Of a DNA stretch of 7,855 nt, positions 1-6,274 are shown one piece after another (position 1 is the stretch's first letter; every line of letters begins with the position of its first letter). The notes beneath the pieces were generated by a model. It was not told the origin of the DNA and did not search any database. It worked only from the letters and a program-made list of their open reading frames with translations. The DNA is from JBNGDW01 sp049975325. Lineage in GTDB: Bacteria > Cloacimonadota > Cloacimonadia > JGIOTU-2 > JBNGDW01. The DNA lies in assembly GCA_049975325.1 (NCBI GenBank), contig JBNGDW010000072.1, forward strand, positions 1 to 7,855, read 5' to 3'. A program made the position numbers and the translations under genes.

Positions 1-84
1 GATGGTCAGGCTTCGCTAACGCTACGCAATTAAAAACGGGAAATTTAAAATAGAAAATATATAGAGATTAAGTTAGGAGGGAAA
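1..84. other. 5' flank of the serpin gene
   Basis: No gene is visible here. The first 30 bases hold a GC-richer string with the unit CGCTA twice (positions 15-19 and 21-25), unlike the AT-rich remainder. A TAAAAT hexamer at 46-51 resembles a -10 box, but nothing 16-18 bases upstream is a convincing -35 box, so I do not call a promoter. The end of the flank carries the strong ribosome binding site of the serpin gene. Confidence 0.4.
75..81 (+). promoter_or_regulatory. Ribosome binding site of serpin gene
   Basis: The sequence AGGAGGG lies 3 bases before the ATG at 85 and is the strongest Shine-Dalgarno match in the window. It supports the chosen start and shows that this organism uses the canonical anti-SD interaction, which makes the SD-less gene at 6477 stand out. 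Confidence 0.8.
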
Positions 85-1353
85 ATGCGAAAAATTTATT
101 TAACCCTTATATTAAGCGGAATTTTTATTATCGGCTGTTCGTATATAACATCACCCGGTAATGGAAATAATGACGATTATGAGAAAGTTGATTCACTTGC
201 CTATGCAGTTGATGAAGAACTGACTTCTGCTAATCTCAGATTTGCTCTTAAAGTTTTTAATGAAATTGAAGAGCAATATCCAGCTGAAAATATCTTCGTA
301 TCACCCCTGAGTTTATCTATTGCCCTGGCAATGACTTATAATGGTGCCTTAGAAGAAACTTATGAGGCTATGCGCGCTACCCTGGAATTTCAAGATATGA
401 ATCTTGATAAAGTAAATGAAGAATTCCTGAATTTAATTAAAAGTCTTCAAGAGTGTGACTCAAGGGTCGAATTAAGTATTGCAAATTCAATCTGGATAAG
501 AGATGGCTATCCTGTTAAACCTGATTTTATAGAAAGAAACGAGAATTTTTATTTATCTCAAGTCTCGAATCTTGACTTTGGTTTACCCAATGCCCCAGAT
601 ATTATAAATAATTGGGTTAGAGAAAACACGAATGGCAGAATTACAGACCTAATTCAGGAAATCTCAGAAGATGAGGTGATGTTTTTGCTAAATGCTTTGT
701 ATTTCAAAGGAGAATGGAAATTTCGATTTGATGAAGATGATACTGAAGAAGGTGTTTTTCATCTTCCTGATGGTGCTACAAAAACTGTTCTTATGATGCA
801 AAACTCGGGTAAGGATTATAAATATTATTTTGATGACAACTTTAGGGCTGTAAGAATGCCTTATGGACGAGATAAAATTGCGATGTATGTTTTTCTTCCT
901 GATCAAGGATATAATTTAGATGATTTTATAGCAAGCATAGAGGTTGAAAATTGGAATAATTGGATGAATTCCTTTGATGATTTATCAAATATATTTGGAT
1001 ATGAGGACGAATATGAATGTTTTGAATTTAAACTTCCAAAATTTAAGCTGGAATACGAAAAAAAACTTAATGATGTCTTAGAAGCATTAGGAATGGAAAT
1101 AGCATTTGATCCTTTAACTGCTAAATTTGGAGGAATCTCTTATAGAGAACCTTGGATAAGTTATGTAAAGCAAAAAGCGTTTATAGAAGTAAATGAGCAA
1201 GGAAGTGAAGCTGCAGCTGCAACTGTTGTTAGTATGATGGAGGGCTTTACACCAAATTTTATAGTAGATCGTCCATTCTTTTTTGTAATTAGAGATGATA
1301 GATCAGAGACTATTTTGTTTATGGGAAAGATGCTTGATCCAAGCTATGAATAA
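85..1353 (+). CDS. Serpin (serine protease inhibitor), predicted lipoprotein
   Basis: This is a full-length serpin of 422 residues, a suicide inhibitor of serine (sometimes cysteine) proteases that traps its target by inserting the cleaved reactive loop into a beta-sheet. A lipoprotein signal peptide ends in IIGC with the lipidated Cys18, so the protein should be anchored outside the cytoplasm. Serpin landmarks appear in order: shutter segment FVSPLSLS (71-78), NALYFKGEW (203-211), LPKFKLE (317-323), LGMEIAF (335-341), hinge EQGSEAAAAT (371-380), and the signature FIVDRPFFFVI (392-402). The small alanine-rich hinge is the inhibitory type. Counting from Gly373 as P15 places P1 at Gly387; counting back from Pro397 gives Glu386, because the loop is about one residue shorter than in alpha-1-antitrypsin. 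The mature part has only two further cysteines (124, 312). The family call is certain; the target protease is unknown. It stands alone and converges on the methyltransferase gene. Confidence 0.96.
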   Translation: MRKIYLTLILSGIFIIGCSYITSPGNGNNDDYEKVDSLAYAVDEELTSANLRFALKVFNEIEEQYPAENIFVSPLSLSIALAMTYNGALEETYEAMRATLEFQDMNLDKVNEEFLNLIKSLQECDSRVELSIANSIWIRDGYPVKPDFIERNENFYLSQVSNLDFGLPNAPDIINNWVRENTNGRITDLIQEISEDEVMFLLNALYFKGEWKFRFDEDDTEEGVFHLPDGATKTVLMMQNSGKDYKYYFDDNFRAVRMPYGRDKIAMYVFLPDQGYNLDDFIASIEVENWNNWMNSFDDLSNIFGYEDEYECFEFKLPKFKLEYEKKLNDVLEALGMEIAFDPLTAKFGGISYREPWISYVKQKAFIEVNEQGSEAAAATVVSMMEGFTPNFIVDRPFFFVIRDDRSETILFMGKMLDPSYE

Positions 1354-1385
1354 GGAATAATTTATTCGCTTTTTATCTTTTTAAT
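1352..1385 (+). terminator. Possible weak terminator between convergent genes
   Basis: Between the serpin stop and the converging methyltransferase stop, GAATAA (1355-1360) and TTATTC (1362-1367) form an inverted repeat. It can be extended outward to AAG/CTT if one G is bulged. The sequence then continues with TTTTATCTTTTTAA on the serpin coding strand. The stem is AT-rich and short, so termination strength is doubtful. The 27-base gap leaves no other room for a terminator. Confidence 0.35.
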
Positions 1386-1899
1386 TATCTTTATCAGATT
1401 CACCAATCAGGTACAGATACAAATCTTCGACTACCTTTATTGGTTTCCATCCTTTAATTTCCCACATATAAGAGACAACCCGCGTGCCTGGTTTTAGTTC
1501 CTTCACAAACTTTTTCTTAAGTCGCTCATTCACATTAGGATATTGGAAGATAAAGATAACCGTTGCATCCTTTAGTGGGATTTTGAACATATTTCCTAAT
1601 TTTATTTTTACACCTCGCACGCGCAGTCTTGCAGTAAGCCATCTTATTGGTTCTATCTCAATCCCAACAACGCTTGCGCACCGTTTTTTTGCTTCTTCTA
1701 AAGCAATACCTGTCCCGCATCCCAGGTCATAGACACGGTCATGAGGACCAACCTCTGCCAGCTCCATAGCCAAAGAGGCTTTATTATATGGAGTTGGAGT
1801 GAATCCCGCTCCCCCTGTAAGCATAGGCCACCATACAGAGAGAATCATATATAAGATCCCGAGGAGCACTACTACGATAATACTGATAATTATTCCCAT
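1381..1899 (-). CDS. Membrane-anchored class I SAM-dependent methyltransferase, FAM173-like
   Basis: This 172-residue protein begins with a hydrophobic segment (about residues 3-24) predicted to span or anchor in the membrane, followed by a compact Rossmann methyltransferase domain. SAM-binding motif I is VYDLGCGTG (56-64), and the acidic residue after strand 2 is Glu81 in GIEIEP. A short GNMFKIPLKDA segment (102-112), the strand VIFIFQYPN (114-122), and KELKPGTRVVSYMW (133-146) follow. The N-terminal anchor, small size, PTP before the domain, and the late KPGTRVVS/W-x-P pattern resemble the FAM173 group, whose human members methylate lysines of mitochondrial membrane proteins. The substrate here is unknown, and a small-molecule or lipid target is possible. 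AGGGA (1906-1910) sits 6 bases before the ATG. The gene lies 57 bases after the PatB-like gene on the same strand, so co-transcription is plausible. The methyltransferase fold is very likely; the subfamily is inference. Confidence 0.85.
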   Translation of the reverse strand: MGIIISIIVVVLLGILYMILSVWWPMLTGGAGFTPTPYNKASLAMELAEVGPHDRVYDLGCGTGIALEEAKKRCASVVGIEIEPIRWLTARLRVRGVKIKLGNMFKIPLKDATVIFIFQYPNVNERLKKKFVKELKPGTRVVSYMWEIKGWKPIKVVEDLYLYLIGESDKDN

Positions 1900-1910
1900 A
1901 CTGAGTCCCT

Positions 1911-1928
1911 ATCCGCCGGCTGGCGGAT
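1911..1928. repeat. GC-rich perfect palindrome (ATCCGCC-N4-GGCGGAT)
   Basis: Arms ATCCGCC (1911-1917) and GGCGGAT (1922-1928) are exact reverse complements around GGCT, giving a 7-bp, mostly G/C stem in otherwise AT-rich DNA. It lies in the 57-base gap between the PatB-like and methyltransferase genes and touches the AGGGA ribosome binding site of the latter. No run of T follows on the minus strand, so it is not a typical terminator. It has the look of a dispersed short palindromic repeat, but only one copy is present here. Confidence 0.6.
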
Positions 1929-1956
1929 GGAGTGTGATAATTCATGTTGCTTAGCC

Positions 1957-3135
1957 CTATGAAGCCAGCCTATTTACAGCATGTTCCAGCCTGAGGAGTC
2001 CTTGATGCAAGATTGATCTTGGGCAGGCAAAATTTAGTCGCATAAAACCATTGCCCCCTGGTCCAAAAGTTGAACCATTATTGAGGCCAAGTTTTGCTTT
2101 ATACTTAATGAAATCGTTAAGTTCATCTTGAGTCATATGAAGCTTCTTAAAATCAAGCCAGGCGAGATATGTTCCTTCCAGCTTCGTGAGGGTGATATTC
2201 GGTATATGTTCCTTGCAAAACTGTGAGATGAATTTATAGTTCTGTTCAAGATAGATAATCAGTTGTCCTAGCCAATCTGCCCCATAAGTGTATACAGCTA
2301 TAAAGGCTTCTATCCCGAAGAGATTACCTCCATGCAGTCCAAGTGAGTCAAGTAGATGAACAAATTTTTCTCGCAGAGAATCGCTTGATATTATAACCGA
2401 GGATGTGGAAAGCCCAGCGATATTAAAGGACTTACTAGGAGCCAGAAGGGTTATAGTTTGTTCAGCAATATCTTCAGAAAGGGAGGCTGTGGGAATATGC
2501 TTGAAACCATGATACACAATATCACAGTGGATTTCATCTGAAACAATAAGTACCCCATATTTCTTACAGAGTTCGGCTAAACGAGTTAGTTCAAATTTAG
2601 TCCATACTCTGCCCACAGGGTTATGCGGACTGCATAGCAGAATCATCTTTGCGCCTGATTTAAAATGCCTCTCAAGGTCATCAAAGTCTATTGTATAATG
2701 GGAATTATCATAAATCAGTTCTGATGTGAGCAATGTGCGTTGATTATTTTTTACAGCCTTCAAGAAAGGAGGGTAAACCGGTGTAGGCACGACAATCTTA
2801 TCTTTAGGTGATGTATATGCTTGAATTGCAAAGTTGATAGCCGGGACAAGTCCTGGTGTATATATAATCCACTCCTTCTTGATTTGCCACTGATAATGTG
2901 AGTGCAGCCAGGAGATCAAGGCATCATAGTATGCATCTGGAAATCCAGTATATCCATATATGCCATGCGCTGCCCTTTTTTGCAGTGCTTGTATAATTGC
3001 AGGTGGTGCTTCAAAATCCATATCAGCCACCCACATTGGTAACAAGTCACTGGTTCCAAAGACTTTTCCAGCAAAATCCCATTTAAGGCAGTTTGTCCCA
3101 TGCCGATCGATAATCTTATCAAAATTATACTTCAT
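1957..3135 (-). CDS. PatB/MalY-family PLP-dependent cystathionine beta-lyase / aminotransferase
   Basis: This complete 392-residue fold-type I PLP enzyme belongs to the PatB/MalY group, which typically cleaves the C-S bond of cystathionine or cysteine S-conjugates to yield pyruvate, ammonia and a thiol. Visible landmarks are LPMWVADMDF (32-41), typical of this group; GIYGYT (58-63); the cofactor-binding HNPVGRVW (171-178); SDEIHCDIVY (199-208) with the ring-nitrogen Asp200; APSKSFNIAGL (232-242) with the PLP lysine Lys235; and FACPR (369-373) with the carboxylate-binding Arg373. Length is normal for the family. An AAGGGA ribosome binding site lies 8 bases before the ATG. It starts 101 bases after the MalG-type permease gene on the same strand. 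E. coli MalY also represses the maltose regulator MalT by direct binding, so location beside a maltose/trehalose-type importer is notable; no MalT homologue is present here. Family certain, substrate not. Confidence 0.93.
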   Translation of the reverse strand: MKYNFDKIIDRHGTNCLKWDFAGKVFGTSDLLPMWVADMDFEAPPAIIQALQKRAAHGIYGYTGFPDAYYDALISWLHSHYQWQIKKEWIIYTPGLVPAINFAIQAYTSPKDKIVVPTPVYPPFLKAVKNNQRTLLTSELIYDNSHYTIDFDDLERHFKSGAKMILLCSPHNPVGRVWTKFELTRLAELCKKYGVLIVSDEIHCDIVYHGFKHIPTASLSEDIAEQTITLLAPSKSFNIAGLSTSSVIISSDSLREKFVHLLDSLGLHGGNLFGIEAFIAVYTYGADWLGQLIIYLEQNYKFISQFCKEHIPNITLTKLEGTYLAWLDFKKLHMTQDELNDFIKYKAKLGLNNGSTFGPGGNGFMRLNFACPRSILHQGLLRLEHAVNRLAS

Positions 3136-3236
3136 TACTGTATTCCCTTTTACATATTGAAGAGTCTCGTTTTATTTAGTCCTGTTAGATATGCGCCATA
3201 CTATTTGGTGCAAATTCTAAAATATTATCAATAGAT
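3136..3236 (-). promoter_or_regulatory. Spacer between transporter and PatB-like gene, with imperfect dyad
   Basis: The 101-base spacer is much longer than the other gaps in this minus-strand block and could hold an internal promoter or processing site. TGCGCCA (3192-3198) and TGGTGCA (3206-3212) form an inverted repeat with one mismatch and a 7-base loop. On the minus strand TTGCAC overlaps the dyad and could serve as a -35 box, but the 17-base-distant hexamer (ATCTAA) is a poor -10. No T-rich terminator follows the permease gene, so readthrough into the PatB-like gene remains likely. An operator role is a guess. Confidence 0.25.
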
Positions 3237-4067
3237 TTATTCTTTTAATGCTCCTCTTGTAAGTCCTTGAATAATATGACGTTGGAAAATCGCAGCAAGA
3301 ATGATAAGTGGGATAGATGCAATTGCAGAGGCGGCCATAATTTCCCCCCAGGGAATTTCACCGTGTAACCCTTGGAAGAGAGCAATACCCACTGGTATGG
3401 TGCGAGCATTATGATCTACAGTTAGCATAAGTGCAAAGAGGAATTCATTAAAACAAAAAATAAATATCAGGAGGAAAGTAGAAAAGGCTCCAGGCGCTGC
3501 TAAGGGGAAGATAATCTTACGCAATATCTGGAATCGGTTTGCTCCATCTACCAGAGCAGCGTTATCTAACTCAATTGGAATTTGTTTTAGATAGCTCATC
3601 ATGATCCATAGAGCGAGGGGAATTGCAATCGTAATATATGGAAATATAAGCGCCGGATAGCTGTTTATCCAGCCAAGATTAGTCATTAGCCGAAATAGAT
3701 AACCAACAATACTTATTTGCGGAAACATAGAAAAGGCGAGTAAAATTAAGGGAAGAGCACCTCTGCCAGGAAATTTCAGTCTTGTTATCGCATAGGCAGA
3801 AATAGAGGTGAAAAATGTTGTACATACTGCTGCAACAAGCGAGATGATAAAACTGTTCTTTAAATAATCAACAAAATGGAGGGACTCGTTAAACAATATT
3901 TCCTTATAGTTTTCTAAAGTGAACCGAAACGCTGTATTTGGTGAGAGAAAAGCAGGAGATTGGCTAACAGATACTATAAGCATCCAGATAAAGGGAAACA
4001 GGCAAAATATAAGCAATATAGTGGCTCCCACATAAATAAAAACTTTCTTGGTCTTTTCTTCTCTCAT
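3237..4067 (-). CDS. Carbohydrate ABC transporter permease, MalG type
   Basis: This is the second inner-membrane subunit of a family-1 sugar importer (276 residues, normal length). Membrane segments are visible near 10-33, 72-93, 104-124, 138-158, 196-217 and 246-262. The cytoplasmic EAA loop that docks with the ATPase reads ELDNAALVDGAN (166-177), with the invariant Gly175, followed by ILRKIIFPLAAPG (181-193). The C-terminal QRHIIQGLTRGALK (262-275) matches the conserved MalG tail that touches the ATPase. The start overlaps the stop of the upstream permease gene as ATGA, so translation is probably coupled; a GAGAGA stretch upstream is a weak ribosome binding site. It pairs with the MalF-type subunit to form the channel. 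Substrate cannot be read from this subunit. No ATPase gene follows. Confidence 0.94.
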   Translation of the reverse strand: MREEKTKKVFIYVGATILLIFCLFPFIWMLIVSVSQSPAFLSPNTAFRFTLENYKEILFNESLHFVDYLKNSFIISLVAAVCTTFFTSISAYAITRLKFPGRGALPLILLAFSMFPQISIVGYLFRLMTNLGWINSYPALIFPYITIAIPLALWIMMSYLKQIPIELDNAALVDGANRFQILRKIIFPLAAPGAFSTFLLIFIFCFNEFLFALMLTVDHNARTIPVGIALFQGLHGEIPWGEIMAASAIASIPLIILAAIFQRHIIQGLTRGALKE

Positions 4068-4939
4068 GCCATGGTCTCTCTAAATCGTCCTAACTTAATA
4101 TATGTTATAGAAAGTATGAATGCTAGCAAAAATATTACTACCGAGACAGCAGATCCATAGCCGAAGTCGCCTGTTAGAAAATAGTTATATGCATAAAGAG
4201 AAAGAGAGTTTGTGGTGCCGCCAGGCCCTCCACCTGTAAGAACATAGACAAGATCGAATATACGGAGAGCATCGATAGTTCTGAAAAGTAAGGCAACTAT
4301 AACCACTGGTTTGAGAAGGGGAAGAGTGATATAGCGAAATCTCTGATAAAAGTTACACCCATCTACCATAGCCTGTTTATACAATACTTCTGGTATCGCA
4401 GAAAGTCCTGTAAGCAAAATGATTGTCATAAAGGGAACAGTTTTCCATACATCACTTATTACAATTGCAAAGAAGGCGGCAATAGGGGTTCCGAGCCAGT
4501 TTATCGGCGCAGTCGTTATACCAAGTTGTATTGTCAGAAAATTAAAAAGTCCATAACTATAGTTATAGATTAATTGCCAGATACGGGCAGAGATAGCAAT
4601 AGGTATTGCCCAGGGGATAAGAATTGACACACGAAGTAGACCTCGGAGACGAAACTTTTCATTAAGTATCAAGGCAAATATCATTCCCAGCACCAGTTCC
4701 AATGTAACCGACACGAGAACAAAAAGGATAGTAAATCGCCCAGATTGCCAAAAGTATGGATCGCTGCTAAGCTGTTTGTAATTACTTAGTCCGATAAACT
4801 TTCTTGGCAAAAAGGTTACATCTTGAAAAAAACTGGTTACAATGGTGCCTACTATTGGAACTACAAAGAAAGCAATAGCAAAGAAAATGATAGGCAGATT
4901 AAAAAGATATCCGCTTCTGGCTTCCTTATGATACATCAT
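4064..4939 (-). CDS. Carbohydrate ABC transporter permease, MalF/UgpA type
   Basis: This is the first inner-membrane subunit of the importer (291 residues; like UgpA it lacks the long extra periplasmic domain of E. coli MalF). Six membrane segments are apparent, about 14-37, 70-93, 102-125, 155-177, 211-228 and 262-281. The EAA loop reads IPEVLYKQAMVDGCN (182-196), with the invariant Gly194, then FRYITLPLLKPV (201-212). The glycine-rich VLTGGGPGGTT (233-243) is characteristic of MalF-type subunits. The start is chosen as the first of two adjacent ATGs (4939 and 4936). No good ribosome binding site precedes them, and an in-frame TGA lies upstream, so there is no longer alternative from ATG. 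A 69-base gap separates it from the binding-protein gene; it overlaps the downstream MalG-type gene by 4 bases. Confidence 0.94.
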   Translation of the reverse strand: MMYHKEARSGYLFNLPIIFFAIAFFVVPIVGTIVTSFFQDVTFLPRKFIGLSNYKQLSSDPYFWQSGRFTILFVLVSVTLELVLGMIFALILNEKFRLRGLLRVSILIPWAIPIAISARIWQLIYNYSYGLFNFLTIQLGITTAPINWLGTPIAAFFAIVISDVWKTVPFMTIILLTGLSAIPEVLYKQAMVDGCNFYQRFRYITLPLLKPVVIVALLFRTIDALRIFDLVYVLTGGGPGGTTNSLSLYAYNYFLTGDFGYGSAVSVVIFLLAFILSITYIKLGRFRETMA

Positions 4940-5008
4940 ACTGACGAATGCAATACACTCTTTTCATTTCTAACTTATAGCAGGGTTCTGATTGCAGTTT
5001 TTGGAGGA

Positions 5009-6274
5009 TCATTCTTTATACTGTTTTTTTAGCTGAGTAATTTCTTTCTGTGCTTTGTCAAGGGCTTCTTGGGCAGATATATTTCCAGCCAGGCATGAAT
5101 TTACATATCGCTGGATTATGCTTGAAAATTGAGTATAATATGGAAGATTTGGCCGAGCTACTGCATTTTCAAACACTTCTCTTAAAACAACGAGATGCGG
5201 AAATTTCTCAATCACTTCAGTGTCTGCATAGAGATCTTTTCTTCCAGGGTTCCATCCAAGATTAAGCACGAGACTCTTTTCCGTCTCATACGAGGTGATG
5301 TATTTCAGTAGTTTCCAGGCTTGTTCTTTCATATCTGAGTAGTGAGAGATGCCAATATGCCATCCACCCAATGTTGATGAATGTCTTCCACCTTTAAACT
5401 TTGGCAAAGGACTGATAGCCACTTTACCTTTTACTGGTGAACTGTTCGCTTGGTGGAGCTGCCACGCATAAGGCCAATTTCGTTCAAAAAGAGCATTCCC
5501 CTGCTGGAAAAATGTACGCGCTTCTTCCTCTTTTAATTCAGTATAAATGTTTGGAGGAGAAATGCGATGTGTATGAATAAGGTCATACATAAACTGCAGT
5601 GCTTCTACATTTTCTGGGATATTTACAGCCGCTTCCAATCCGCCATTATTAGAAGTACAGAATTCCAGGAAGGAACATACAAGGCCTTCATATTGCGCAC
5701 CTTGCCAGACAAATCCGTAAAATCCTGAATTATGATGTCGCTCTTGCCTTTGTATAGTCTGAGAATATGCAACAAGTTCTTCCCATGTCTGCGGAGGATT
5801 CTGATAACCATACTTTTGCAAAAGGTCCTTCCGATAGTATAAAAGTCCACCATCTACATACACAGGGAGGGCAAACAAGGTATCATGATAGGTATCGGCT
5901 AAATCGACTACTCTCTGAAAGAATGGTGCTAAAGCAAATTCATCCTGCTCTATATAAGAATTCAACGGCTCTAGCCAATCAGAAGCAACGAACTGTCCTA
6001 TCCATACAACATCCATAAGAAACACATCAGGGTCAGGTTGCTTGGATTTGAGTGGTATTACCAGCCCTTGCCGTCGCTGATCAGAGTCTGTAGGTTGGCG
6101 AATAAGTTGTACAGGAATACCACTTTTTTCTTCAAATTCTCTAATTAGGACTTCCCAATATTCAATCTCAGTCGGCGCCCCGCCAACCATAAATGTAAGT
6201 TGTGGCTCTTGCTTTGAGCAAGATAGGACAAGAGCGATCAGGCTAAAAACAATAAAATAAACAACTCGCTTCAT
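5009..6274 (-). CDS. Sugar-binding lipoprotein of an ABC importer (family 1, trehalose/maltose-like)
   Basis: This protein captures the carbohydrate outside the inner membrane and delivers it to the permeases encoded next. I start it at the ATG at 6274 (421 residues) rather than an in-frame ATG at 6301, because GAGAGGG lies 5 bases before 6274 and the signal peptide then begins immediately with MKRVVYF. The peptide ends in VLSC with lipidated Cys19. The solute-binding fold follows: REFEEKSGIPV (45-55), DVFLMDVVWIGQF (83-95), ALPVYVDGGLLYYRKDLL (135-152), GFVWQGAQYEG (187-197), FFQQGNALFERNWPYAW (255-271), the GGWHIGIS hinge segment (303-310) and NPGRKDLY (342-349). The RP-x-x-PYY near 374-380 is usual for trehalose/maltose-type members. 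Aromatic residues such as Trp190, Trp267 and Trp305 could stack on sugar rings. The sugar is not proven, as related proteins bind many oligosaccharides. It is first in the transporter operon. Confidence 0.92.
   Translation of the reverse strand: MKRVVYFIVFSLIALVLSCSKQEPQLTFMVGGAPTEIEYWEVLIREFEEKSGIPVQLIRQPTDSDQRRQGLVIPLKSKQPDPDVFLMDVVWIGQFVASDWLEPLNSYIEQDEFALAPFFQRVVDLADTYHDTLFALPVYVDGGLLYYRKDLLQKYGYQNPPQTWEELVAYSQTIQRQERHHNSGFYGFVWQGAQYEGLVCSFLEFCTSNNGGLEAAVNIPENVEALQFMYDLIHTHRISPPNIYTELKEEEARTFFQQGNALFERNWPYAWQLHQANSSPVKGKVAISPLPKFKGGRHSSTLGGWHIGISHYSDMKEQAWKLLKYITSYETEKSLVLNLGWNPGRKDLYADTEVIEKFPHLVVLREVFENAVARPNLPYYTQFSSIIQRYVNSCLAGNISAQEALDKAQKEITQLKKQYKE

Noticed and set aside
688..906. 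Minus-strand open frame of 72 codons inside the serpin gene
   Set aside because: It lies wholly opposite a certain serpin coding region and encodes a low-complexity Ile/Lys/Phe-rich product with no family features.
2916..3122. Alternative-frame minus-strand open frame in the PatB-like gene
   Set aside because: It is an out-of-frame reading of the N-terminal third of the PLP enzyme, whose motifs are continuous in the main frame.
5001..5010. GGAGG on the plus strand just past the end of the binding-protein gene, possible start of a small plus-strand gene
   Set aside because: No ATG, GTG or TTG follows at usable distance with a meaningful open frame; the following bases are antisense to the binding-protein C-terminus.
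5767..6018. Plus-strand open frame of 83 codons opposite the binding-protein gene
   Set aside because: It is the antisense shadow of a strongly supported solute-binding protein; its translation resembles no protein family and it has no ribosome binding site.
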